Origin: Iris pallida
Lineage: Eukaryota > Streptophyta > Magnoliopsida > Asparagales > Iridaceae
Length of the DNA stretch: 64,000 nt
Assembly (NCBI GenBank): GCA_029216955.1
Contig: JANAVB010044018.1
Span: 3,133,359-3,197,358 of the forward strand
Reading direction: 5' to 3'
In this document: piece by piece, positions 11,516 to 20,713 of the stretch
Layout: the number at the start of each line of letters is the position of its first letter
Position numbering within the stretch: position 1 is the first letter of the stretch
Position numbers and translations under genes: made by a program
Notes under the pieces: generated by a model
Told to the model about the DNA's origin: nothing
The model's input: the letters and a program-made list of their open reading frames with translations, nothing else
The model's database searches: none

Positions 11516-12460
11516 CATCTCTCGTCTGATCAGTGAGAGGTGTGCCGGATTACCCAAAACCGTTTACATGTCGATCTCGGTATTTTAAAACACACTGTTA
11601 GAGTATAGGCTGGACTCACCCTGGAATCATTGATCACTATAACTGAAATCGTCCCTTACTGGATTTATCTTGTATTAGATTCATCTTGTACTGGACTTAC
11701 ATTGGAGTTACACTGGTCTACATTGTTGTCTGGACTTCATATCATATTACCCTGGTTCAGCTAGTTCTATTTTTACAGACTTCATTGCTATGATTCTTCT
11801 CTTGTTTAGTTATTTACTTTCCTTGTATCTTATCTGTCTTTCTTACCATCACCTAAATATAAACTGCCATTTTCATCAATACAACTGCCTATAACTGCTT
11901 TATAGTTCTCTGTCATTTACTTGGATTTTCTAGATGAGATGTGCTCGTTCCTGTCCTGACTGGACCTGTTGATAAATTTTACAGATAGCTTGGAGGTTGC
12001 CTGCTAGCCTAGAGGAGACACCTTAGAGGTTGTTTAGATAGTTATTTTATTTGTTTGGAGTTGTATTTACTTTGTGGATTACTGTATTTGAGTTTTGAGA
12101 TGTATTCCTGAGTTTGTATTTTAGACACTTAGACTTCTATCTATTGTATCTCTTTTCGATTTCATGTTTTATCTATCTTCCTTTACGCTCTACCTTAGAT
12201 GTGATTGAGTTTACATTCTGCTATGTCACCCCCATTCGGGGAGTATAAACTATTTAGTCTTATATTGTTAGATGCATTGAGACCTAGGACAGCGTTCTAC
12301 CGTCGACACTGCGGCGTAGGCTGGGCGTTGTTACGTTCTCGTGCCCTAACTCTAGGGTGCGGGTCGTGACAGTGTACATTTATTTCATAGTGTGTGTGTG
12401 TACAACTGTTTCATAGTGTGTGTGTGTGTGTGTGTACAACTGTGTGGTCAGTAGTTTAGG

Positions 12461-12462
<2 letters not shown>

Positions 12463-12511
<49 letters not shown>
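12463..12511. repeat. (GT)n microsatellite
   Basis: About 24 uninterrupted GT units; shorter GT runs flank it from 12394. Confidence 0.95.
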
Positions 12512-12513
<2 letters not shown>

Positions 12514-12865
12514 CAGGTTACATGTGTGTATACAGTTTACATAGTGTTCTCGGGTTCCTGTGTGTTTCTATTGTACATTCATGTGTAGGCGTGTGTGTGT
12601 TTGTGTTTGATGTACACTAGTGAATTGTGTGTCCAGAACATGGTAGGGGAGAGTTGAGGTCTGGGTTTGTGTGTACAGTAGTGAAATGGTCTAAGTCTCA
12701 GTAAAATTATCATGTAATCCCTCTTTCCAGTTCAACACATATATATGTAAACCTCATTTCAGAAATTCGAAACCTGTAGCAGTTAAACATATGTATCCTC
12801 ATTCACACAGCCCATTCGAGCTCCACATTGAACCCCCACAAAATCAAATAACCAGAGATGATCTC

Positions 12866-13154
<289 letters not shown>

Positions 13155-13289
13155 ACATATAAATTTACATTTGAAATCATTTAAAACACATTCAAAATCT
13201 CAGAAAAAATAGGTTATTGTACACGTATCATTGACAATGGGGAAAAACCCAAATCTAACACAAAATCAAGTAAAAATCCCATATTAATG

Positions 13290-13560
13290 GTTGGTAAACA
13301 CTCGTGCATATATCAGGGTGTCCCACGAGTCGTATGGTGTCCACACAACAGGACACGACGCGTCCAGACACTCACGAACACTCGCCAACACACGGCCACT
13401 GCACAGGCTTGTACAGCGAGTCCACGAGCTCGTGGACACGACACGACTCGTATGGAGTCACATGGTTGTGTTCACTCTTGACACGACACTTCGTGTCTAC
13501 GACGTGTCTACGCTATGTACGACACGCATATTAGACCCTAGACACGGCTACTGCACAGTG
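13290..13560 (-). repeat. CpG-rich hairpin cluster built from CGACACG/CGTGTC words
   Basis: Contains a perfect 18-bp palindrome at 13420-13437 (GTCCACGAGCTCGTGGAC) and a perfect 7-bp stem at 13480-13497 (GACACGA / TCGTGTC, four-base loop), within many ACACGAC and CGTGTC words. Three overlapping plus-strand ORFs cross it in different frames, which points to composition and not coding. Confidence 0.7.
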
Positions 13561-14260
13561 TACATAAAATTAGTGCACTCACAAATACAATACCGACACG
13601 ACATGACTCGACTCGCCACTTGGGGCTGACGTGTCAGTCACTGCCCCAAGGCACTCACCAAGTGTCACGTGTCCAAGTGACCTAGACACGAAGAACTTGT
13701 TGTCGGGTAGCAGGACACTGCTCGCATGGTCTGTGCGGCGTGTCCATCCCCTCATTCGACACGACACAAAGCCAATGATCGGCTCAGTCATACACGAAAT
13801 CCAAGAGCACATTTAGCTCTACAAGTTTGTTCAAAAAGATTTCAAAAACAGCAATAAAATCGCCATTGAGGCATTTCATCAAACACCTATAAGCCTACAC
13901 TGATACGTGTCCGATACGGACACCAAATCAACACGAATTTCCTCCAAACTTTTCCTACAGCTAGGGACACCTAGATGGATGCATCTATAGAATAAATCAG
14001 GATTTTAAGGTGATTTGTAGGGATTACCTATAAAGAGCCAATCTCCAAGAAAAAGCCTCAAATAGTGAAGTCTCCTTCCTCAAGCAATGTCCCAATGAGC
14101 GCCCCTCCTTGCAAGCTAGCCTCCTTCTTCTTCTACTCCAGATTTGGAATCAAATGCAAAAGATTGGGATCAATTTGGTGGAGGAATGATGAAAGGGGGG
14201 AGAAATTAGGGTTTCCTATAGGGGAATTTCTAAAAGAGGCAAGTGGCTATGAAGAGACAT

Positions 14261-14266
14261 TATATA
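14261..14266 (-). promoter_or_regulatory. Candidate TATA box of the left element's LTR
   Basis: On the minus strand this reads GCCTATATAATG. If the Tat-like insertion (14329-17174) is removed, it lies about 385 bp inside the LTR start at 17493, a plausible U3 position. Confidence 0.45.
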
Positions 14267-14328
14267 GGCTGAAATTAGATTATAATTGGGCTGTGGTGGC
14301 TGGCTATGTAGGGGATTAGGGTTAGGGT

Positions 14329-15369
14329 TGTAGAAGCATGGAAAATAATGGGTTCATGCGGATCACAATTGATCGCATGAGTACCCTGGAACAGATCGAC
14401 CCGCATAAATAAGAACCGCATGACAGACTCAGCACGCCTCCTGCGGCCCATCTTTACTAGACTGATTTTTGAGCCGCAGAGAGAATAGTTACTTATGTGG
14501 CCAAGCTAATCAACCCATCTGATAAAGCTGACAAACTCTGTCGAAATTGGCAAGACTGACAACTCTGACAACTCTCACAACTCTGACACTCTGACAAAAA
14601 GAAGATAAGACGTGATCAGATAAAATATTATGCCACCAGACTGGACATGGCCATGCGGCCAAAAAAATAGCAATCCGAACCGCATGAACCTTATGCGGCT
14701 CAATCTGTGTGCTTCATGCGACCAAGGTTAACTGCAATCTGAGCCGTATAAACTTTATGCGGCCCAGAATATAGAACCTATGCGGCTCAAAAGTCCCTAA
14801 ACTATATACGGACTAAGGGAGACTATCACGTGAGTCTTATGCAGCCCAGCATGGCCAAACACTGAAAGGTCTATACGGCTCAAAATGACTCAATCAAACT
14901 GATCCTATCTTGAAACGAGACACGTGGTAGGCTGACCAAGTCTCAACCGCCCAGATTTGCTACAACAAAATCTCAACAACCCCCACCAGCTTGCATCCCG
15001 AGATCGAGTCTTTGTGTGCTATGATGGACACGTGGCCAAGTGGCCCTTTATACGGGCTAAAAATCTGTTACTACAAAAAATACTATAAATAGCAGGGTAC
15101 CACACCCATGCAAATGGTTGGCAATCCAAGGCGGGCAACCTACGAAAGGCAATTTCTTCAAGAGCAAGGAACGCGTCAGATAGTCCAAGGAGTAAGGCAG
15201 AGTTGCTACTCATTTCCGAGCCTCTATGGTCACCCCCAGAATCAAAACTAAGCAATTTTACTTAGATTGTTTCCTAGGATTTCTTTCTAGGCTTTCTCTT
15301 GTACAAGCGAGCTTGCAATCAAGTTCAATTCATTTATAAATCGTTGTGCTTGATACTTTACGGCAAACA
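14329..15369 (+). repeat. Tat-like element, 5' LTR
   Basis: Begins TGTAGAAGCATGG and ends CGGCAAACA. It is rich in words such as ATGCGGC and GAGCCGCA, with a run of GACAACTCT/GACACTCTG near 14560-14600. A TATA box (CTATAAATA) lies at 15083-15091. Confidence 0.85.
15083..15091 (+). promoter_or_regulatory. TATA box, Tat-like 5' LTR
   Basis: CTATAAATA, with the equivalent CTATAAACA at 16889 in the second LTR. Confidence 0.6.
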
Positions 15370-15371
15370 CG

Positions 15372-15722
15372 ATGGCGACTCTGCTAGGGACATCCTTCTT
15401 TTCTGATGAGAAGTTGGTGACGCAATCTGACGCGTCCAAGCTCGACTCCATGCAGCAAATGCTCGTGGTTCGATTTAACCAATGAGCATTCAAAGAAATG
15501 CTCTCTGAAGGGAGCGCCAGCCCATCGCAGAAGCAAGCCAACCCAAAGAGAGCCCGCAGCATGTCGAAGCGCAAAACTGTTGCCCCCGACCAGGTTCTCG
15601 AAGAAGCTCCTTCTGTGGCCCAAGACAGTGATCAAGACTCTCCTGTGGCCTTGCTTCCGACCGCAGATAACTCCACTGTCCCCAAGTTCAACAATTTCTC
15701 TCCTAATGGCCCATATTTATAG
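15372..15722 (+). pseudogene. Leader ORF overlapping the primer-binding site (one internal stop)
   Basis: The ATG (15372-15374) overlaps the primer site by two bases. The frame runs 37 codons to a TGA at 15483, then continues open in the same frame to 15722. The predicted protein begins MATLLGTSFFSDEK and closely matches, residue by residue, the leader ORF of the larger Tat element (19274-19648, MAILLGTSFSSNEK): both have VTQ, LVVRF and a later S-P-S-(Q/K) block followed by a basic segment. It has no zinc knuckle or enzyme motif and I do not recognise its function. Conservation of amino acids, not only bases, suggests it was translated. Confidence 0.6.
15373..15390 (+). other. Primer-binding site, Tat-like element
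   Basis: TGGCGACTCTGCTAGGGA starts three bases after the LTR end. It resembles the site used by Tat/Ogre elements, which is usually attributed to tRNA-Arg. The corresponding site at 19275 differs at two positions. Confidence 0.75.
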
Positions 15723-16125
15723 CTCTTCAAAGTGGAAACAGATGAACGTCGCGTCGGTTATCATGACATTAAAGATAATGATGACGCTTTAGGATTTTTA
15801 TCCTTAATAATCGTCATCGTCGCTTCGATTATCGTATCCATTAAAGCTAATGATGACGTTTGGAGATTTTATCCGTAGTAACCGTCAACTTTATCTCAAA
15901 AAAGAGCCCAAATCAAAAACCAAATCAAGGCATTAAATACAGCAGTGACAGCTGGCAAACAAGATCTCCCAGTGGCACAAGATCTACCGGCAGCCCAAAA
16001 ACGTCCCTGCGGCTCAAAATGACCCTGCGGCACGACGTCTCTCCTGACTCAAAGGTTTTCCTGCAGCTTGATATATGTCCATGCTTCTTATTCAAAGTAT
16101 TCCAAATTTGCAATTTGAAAACTTT
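15723..16125 (+). other. Non-coding 3' internal region of Tat-like element
   Basis: AT-rich sequence with two similar blocks (around 15765-15800 and 15825-15880) of TTATCGT/AATGATGACG-type words, probably a short diverged duplication. I see no enzyme motif here. Confidence 0.5.
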
Positions 16126-16136
16126 GAAGGGGGTCT
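16126..16136 (+). other. Polypurine tract, Tat-like element
   Basis: GAAGGGGG followed by TCT lies directly before the second LTR (TGTAGAAGC). Confidence 0.65.
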
Positions 16137-17174
16137 TGTAGAAGCATGGAAAATATGGGGTTCATGCGGATCACAACTGACCGCATGAGTACCCTGGAAT
16201 AGATCGACCCGCATATAGAAGAACCGTATGACAGACTTAGCACGCCCCTACGTCCCATCTTCACCAGACTGATTTTTGAGCCGCAGAGAGAATAGTTACT
16301 TATACGGCCAAGCTAATCAACCCTTCTGATAAAGCTGACAAACTTTGTCAAAATTGGCAAGACTGACAGCTCTGACAGCTCTAACAACTCTGACACTCTG
16401 AAAAAAGAAGATAAGACGTGATCAGACAAAATGTTACGCCACCAGACTGGACATGGCCATGCAGCCAAAAGGACTGCAATCCGAGCCGCATGAACCTTAT
16501 GCGACTCAATCTGTGTGCTTCATACGGCCAAGGGTAACTGCAATCTGAGCCGCATAAACTTTATGTGGCCCAGAATATAGAACCTATGCAGCTCAAAATT
16601 CTCCAAACTACATACGGACTAAGGGAGACTGCCGCATGAGTCTTATGCGGCCCAGCAGGACCGAACACTAAAGGCCTATGCAGCTCAAAATGACTCAAGC
16701 AGACTGATCCTATATTGCGACGAGACACATGGCAGGCTGACCAAGTCTTAACCACCCAGATTTGCTATAACAAAATCTCAACAACCCCCACCTGCTGCTA
16801 GCTCGAGATCGAGTCTTTGTGTGCTATGATGGACACGTGGCCACGTGGCCCTGTATTTTGCCCAAAAATCTACTACTGCAGAAAATACTATAAACAGCAG
16901 GGTTACCACACCCATACAAATGGTTGGCAATCTAAGACGGGCAACCTACGAAGGGAAATTTCTTCAAGAGCAAGGAACGCGTCAAATAGTCCAAGGAGTA
17001 AGGCAGAGTTGCTACACTTTCTCGAGCCTCTATCGTCACCCCAGAATCAAAACTAAACAACTATACTTAGATTGTTTCCTAGGATTTCTTTCTAGGCTTT
17101 CTCTTGTACAAGCAAGTTTGCAATCAAGTTCAATTCATTTGTAAATTGTTATGCTTGATATTTTATGGCAAACA
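16137..17174 (+). repeat. Tat-like element, 3' LTR
   Basis: Direct repeat of 14329-15369, starting TGTAGAAGCATGG and ending ATGGCAAACA. Differences from the first LTR include many C/T and G/A transitions, which suggests an old insertion. Confidence 0.85.
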
Positions 17175-17493
17175 CGAGTTTCATGTAAATTGGCTTTGAG
17201 CCAAGTTCATAAGCTAGCTAGCTCAATCCCTTAGCTATTAGTCCAAATACAAAACTCTCCCAATCCTCTCATGAACCATAGCCACACTCAAGTCGACTAA
17301 GACAAACTTAAGTTACATTAGGGTCCCACACCATGCTAACTAAGTTACTAAAGTCAAGATCAAACTCTAGACTAGTCTCTAAAGTCACAACTAGCAAAAG
17401 TCAAAAATCACACACTAATGCAATAGATTATAAAATAATTCACAAAAACCAAAATGACCAAAATACCCTCAAGGCTAAAATGTGGTAGTGACA
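17175..17493 (-). repeat. 5' LTR of the left Tekay element, piece D (LTR start)
   Basis: On the minus strand the terminus reads TGTCACTACCACATTTTAGC, a TG-start LTR end comparable to TGTAAGCCCCCTGAATTTTA at 62556. Adding pieces A-D gives about 4.15 kb, close to the 4.28-kb related solo LTR at 58276-62556. That supports treating the four pieces as one split LTR. Confidence 0.5.
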
Positions 17494-18112
17494 GTTCAGT
17501 AATGTGTAGTTGTTCTTGTATCAATGTTCCTAGTCACCTATCAGTAGTCACTTATCGATAGTCACTTGTTAGCTGTCGTTTGGTCAGTAGTCACTTGTCA
17601 TGATTTCATTTCTTTTTCTGTTTATATCGTGTTTGTATTTTATGCATGATAAACTGTTAGATAGGCATGTTTTTATGTATCTTGCTATGTCCCATGAGGA
17701 CCTGATGTTCACTTCAGGTTTAGTGATTGTATAGAGTTAGTTAGCAGAGCAGGATGGTAGATGTTTGTGATACACTTGCAGGATCCAGGTATTGATATTA
17801 CGTTTATTATCCGTTCGTGCTTTCATTCCTTATCATGATATACTTTGCTTGTTCGCTTACTTTATAGACTCGTGTTATTTCTTGGAGTCTAATCGGACAT
17901 GTATGCTAGTGGGCTACAGACCATGACCCATAGTTGTTCATTCATATTTATTATTCTTATTGTGGATTGAGATATAGTTTTTCCTTGCCTTGATTAGGCC
18001 CATTACCATAGTCCAGACAGCGTTTACGTATTCGAGTTGGGCTGGAGTCCACTTGATACGTAGCTGGCTTGCTCACGAGCTCGCGTCCGATAAGCGGGTG
18101 CGGGTCGTGACA
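17494..18112 (+). repeat. 3' fragment of a Tekay-type LTR
   Basis: Ends GCGGGTGCGGGTCGTGACA, the terminus shared by the Tekay LTRs in this window. The region has no clear LTR start and no coding frame. GTCACTT words recur near 17,545-17,600. It abuts the Tat element's LTR repeats at 18113, so it probably truncated or displaced the 5' part of that LTR. Confidence 0.6.
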
Positions 18113-18113
18113 A

Positions 18114-18500
18114 AAAGCACAGTGACTCCGTTGCTTGAAACATAGTCTTCTCGTTGCCCAAAAGCGTAGTGACTCCGTCGTCTGCAAAACACAGTCTACT
18201 TGTTGCTCCAAAGTGCAGTGACTATGTCATCTTCGAAACACAATCTACTTGTCGCTCCAAAGCATAGTGACTCCGTCGTCTTCAAAACATAGTCTACTCG
18301 TCGCTCCAAAGCACAGTGACTCCGTCGTCTTCGAAACACAGTCTACTCGTCCCTCCAAAGCACAGTGACTCCTTCATCTGAAGCATAGTCTCTTCATCGC
18401 CGAGAAGCGCAGTGATCCTATCGTCTTCGAATACACGGTCTACTCGTCGCCCAAAAGCACAGTAACATCGAAGCCTCACCAGAAGCGCAGCTCGCTTAGG
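18114..18500 (+). repeat. 49-bp tandem repeat, eight units
   Basis: Units begin AAAGCACAGTGACTCCGTCG (with variants) at 18114, 18161, 18210, 18259, 18308, 18357, about 18404 and 18454, so spacing is 47-50 bp. Each also holds GAAACACAGTCTACTCGTCG. Adjacent copies have no intervening unique sequence. Confidence 0.9.
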
Positions 18501-18572
18501 TGCACGGTCCTGTGAGGTAACATTGTCCCACATGGCCACAAACGGGTACTTATATCTTGTCAGATATCACCC

Positions 18573-18725
18573 AATTGGTTTGCTTAAACCACCGCTCTTA
18601 AGATAGAATATAGTTTGATTCTGTTGATAAGAGCAATATCCTATCGGTTTGTTTAAACCACGAATAAGGATGGAGTTTGTTTCTATAGACGTGGGCCATA
18701 TCCAGTCAGTTTGTTTAGACCAATA
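18573..18725 (+). repeat. About 65-bp repeat, three units
   Basis: GGTTTGCTTAAACC (near 18577), GGTTTGTTTAAACC (near 18646) and AGTTTGTTTAGACC (near 18708) recur with accompanying ATATCC and GTTTG/ATTCTG blocks. Each core is a small inverted repeat (GGTTT / AAACC). Confidence 0.65.
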
Positions 18726-18984
18726 GCTCCCTAAGATAAGGACAAAATCCAAATTTGGAGATAGGAACAGAATCTACTCAGGTTCATCCAATCAACACTA
18801 AACGCACACGACGTATGATTTATTCAGTTATGTTGATAACTCCCCAAGATCTTGATAAAAGATAATCCCAATGTTCGTCGCGTGTCAGCTCCGTAGCAGC
18901 CTTCACCGTGCAGTCTCAAGATTCTCTCATATCTCCACGTGCAGCGTTCCTACACAATCCCTATACACATCGTATATGTGGTCG

Positions 18985-18994
18985 CCTATAAATA
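18985..18994 (+). promoter_or_regulatory. TATA box, Tat element LTR
   Basis: CCTATAAATA, followed about 25 bp later by AATAAA. This is the usual compact U3/R layout. Confidence 0.65.
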
Positions 18995-19010
18995 GAAGGA
19001 GTTTTCTTTC

Positions 19011-19016
19011 AATAAA
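19011..19016 (+). terminator. Candidate polyadenylation signal, Tat element LTR
   Basis: AATAAA downstream of the TATA box. It would be used from the 3' LTR copy, which is not found intact here. Confidence 0.4.
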
Positions 19017-19273
19017 GAGGCTTCAAAATCTTTATAACTTTGGGTCCTTTCGATTGGCAACCCAGAGTTCCAATCACAAGCACCAGAAAGCTAAAGCAAG
19101 TTCAACTCGTCGTTAGATCGTCAACGGAGTAAATGAGCAACTGTAGTACTCGATCACCATCGTCACACTCCCCCAGAAATTTTGTACTTATATCTCTTGT
19201 TTAGGAATCGAATGTACTCTTTACACGTTTAATATACAAAAAGTTCGTATAACCTTTTGTCATTGAAAACAGG

Positions 19274-19648
19274 ATGGCGATTCTGCTGGGGACTTCTTTC
19301 TCCTCCAATGAGAAGATGGTGACACAATTTGACGACAACTTGCTGGGATCTTCTCAAAAGACGTTGGTCGTACGTTTCGACCAACAAGATTTTGAAGATC
19401 TCCTTTCTGACGAGAATTTGAGTCCTTCGAAGCAGTTCGTAAAACCGAAGAAGACTCGACGTACATGGGTATCGAAGGCAGCTGAGACGAGCAGCACGAT
19501 GGAGGGAACTACGCTCCAGAACCCTCTGAATGAAAAAACCCCGAAGAAGATTTTGACTGCTGCTGCCATGCCGCCTCGCTCAGTTCCTTCTTCGGGAAAG
19601 CACAGCGAGGAGTGCTGCTCCCATATGACGGGTTTGACAAAGGAATAA
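19274..19648 (+). CDS. Leader ORF of the Tat element, overlapping the primer-binding site
   Basis: A 124-codon open frame whose ATG (19274) overlaps the primer site (19275-19292) by two bases. N-terminus MAILLGTSFSSNEK, then VTQ, TLVVRFDQQDFEDLL, then a basic middle (KPKKTRRTW) and a Ser/Thr-rich tail. It is homologous to the leader ORF of the small Tat-like element (15372). It lies upstream of and separate from gag. It has no recognisable domain and its function is unknown. It could be an extra ORF of the kind described for some Tat/Ogre elements. It may still be intact at this length, although downstream frames are broken. Confidence 0.55.
   Translation: MAILLGTSFSSNEKMVTQFDDNLLGSSQKTLVVRFDQQDFEDLLSDENLSPSKQFVKPKKTRRTWVSKAAETSSTMEGTTLQNPLNEKTPKKILTAAAMPPRSVPSSGKHSEECCSHMTGLTKE
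19275..19292 (+). other. Primer-binding site, Tat element
   Basis: TGGCGATTCTGCTGGGGA, a Tat/Ogre-type primer site (tRNA-Arg is the usual assignment), three bases after the LTR end. Confidence 0.8.
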
Positions 19649-20713
19649 CGCCGGAAGAAGCGCGCAATGACCCACCCGCTGACTGAAGAAGCTGCGCAGG
19701 CAAGAACTTCTGTCTTTGACAGAATTGCCTACCCATTTGGTAAGGCTATGTTGAATTCTGAACGTTACGCACCTTCTAGGGGTAATATGAAGAGATCCAA
19801 GGTAGCACATGCCTTATGTGGCCAAAGTGTTACGTCAACCACTTAGTTGGACTTTGAATACTATGCACCTTTTAGGGGTAGTAGAAAGAAGTCCAAGGCA
19901 GCACGTGCCGTACGCAATCAATGTGCTATGCCAACAGCTAACCAAAGGCCTATATTAACAATCACGCGTACAGCCAACGAAAATCTATACAAAACTGGTT
20001 CGAGTGCTTCGAAGCCTCGACCGGTAAAAGCCCACTGTCACTTGAGCGCTCATGCATGTGATTCAATCCATGGGGTACAACTTATGGAGATAGACTCATG
20101 CGAACAGCGTTCCTGTAAGCATGGAAGGAGTCTACCTCACCAGCAACTCTCTGATCAGGGCCTAAGCGTATCTCACGCGTAGGAACTAAGAAAAGGGAAG
20201 CTACCTCCAGATCCTCACTCTTGTGCGTAGCTTCTCTGCGCGCACAGAAGGAATGTAGGAATGGAGACCTCAACAACTCCCTACAAGCGTAAAGCAAGGG
20301 AGGAGTCTATGACAGGGCATGTCTAAACCAAGGCACAACTGCACCCATATCACCATCAGCTGTTGATGTTGCCAAACAGTCGTATCGCCACCAAAGAGGC
20401 AGTCGTCTTCTAAAGGCTGCGATCGATGACGTTTAGTGAAGGACAAGATGAACTCCACATTGCTTCATGCGATACAGTATGGGGTTCTCCGTCTCTCAAG
20501 AAGATTTCCAAGAATCCTCCCGTTTTGGCCAACAAGCCCAAAAATAGGCCTTGGGGTAGCAAAATGGCACTACCCAGTACGGGTGTGTTCCAAGGCACGT
20601 GCGTCAAATCAGGATTCTTGCCATAATAAGATGACGCATCAGTCACAACATTAGCTGGGGGTAGCTAACCCTCCACCATTCATGACAATCCCTTATTTCA
20701 AGCTAATGAAGTA
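19649..20713 (+). other. Degenerate region between leader ORF and gag
   Basis: About 1.06 kb with only short, shifting frames. TATGCACCTTTTAGGGGTAG (19861) resembles TACGCACCTTCTAGGGGTAA at 19765, so there is a local ~95-bp duplication. GGGGGTAGC words recur near 20,650-20,770. Probably a decayed extension of the leader ORF or untranslated leader. Confidence 0.4.

Larger units (their letters stand above)
8507..12371 (+). repeat. Long Tekay-type LTR (3,865 bp)
   Basis: Starts TGTGAGCACCCTAAATTTCG after the polypurine tract and ends GTGCGGGTCGTGACA. Its 3' ~1.4 kb is the inverted homologue of piece A (2596-3964), sharing the blocks around 10,900-11,160 and 12,260-12,371. Internally it has a CpG-rich hairpin (9955-9990) and an ACTGGAATCA sub-repeat (11299-11515). 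No protein-coding gene is supported inside; the ORFs seen (for example 11217-11511) are readings of the sub-repeat. The next five bases are GTGTA; GTGTA is frequent in the GT-rich flank, so a duplication cannot be claimed. Confidence 0.75.
14329..17174 (+). mobile_element. Small Tat-like non-autonomous LTR element, 2,846 bp
   Basis: Two direct LTRs (14329-15369 and 16137-17174, about 1.04 kb each, roughly 90% identical by eye) bracket a 767-bp internal region with a Tat/Ogre-like primer site, a leader ORF and a purine tract. Gag, PR, RT and IN are all absent, so it would depend on enzymes from an autonomous Tat element such as the one at 18113-28440, whose leader and primer site are clearly related. 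The flanking five bases are AGGGT and CGAGT, only three of five identical, so the target duplication has decayed or a boundary is slightly off. Confidence 0.85.
18113..19271 (+). repeat. Tat element 5' LTR (5' part missing or unresolved)
   Basis: Ends CATTGAAAACA, followed after three bases by a Tat-type primer site. It carries a 49-bp tandem repeat, a second ~65-bp repeat, a TATA box (18985-18994) and AATAAA (19011-19016). No TG start is visible because a Tekay LTR fragment abuts on the left. Confidence 0.7.

Noticed and set aside
13287..13816. Overlapping ORFs of 60-112 codons in three plus frames and one minus frame
   Set aside because: Open only because of CGACACG-type low-complexity sequence; no domain, no consistent frame, inside an LTR piece.
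18114..18500. CRISPR-like regular array of 49-bp units
   Set aside because: Units are contiguous, with no unique spacers, and sit in a plant retrotransposon LTR.
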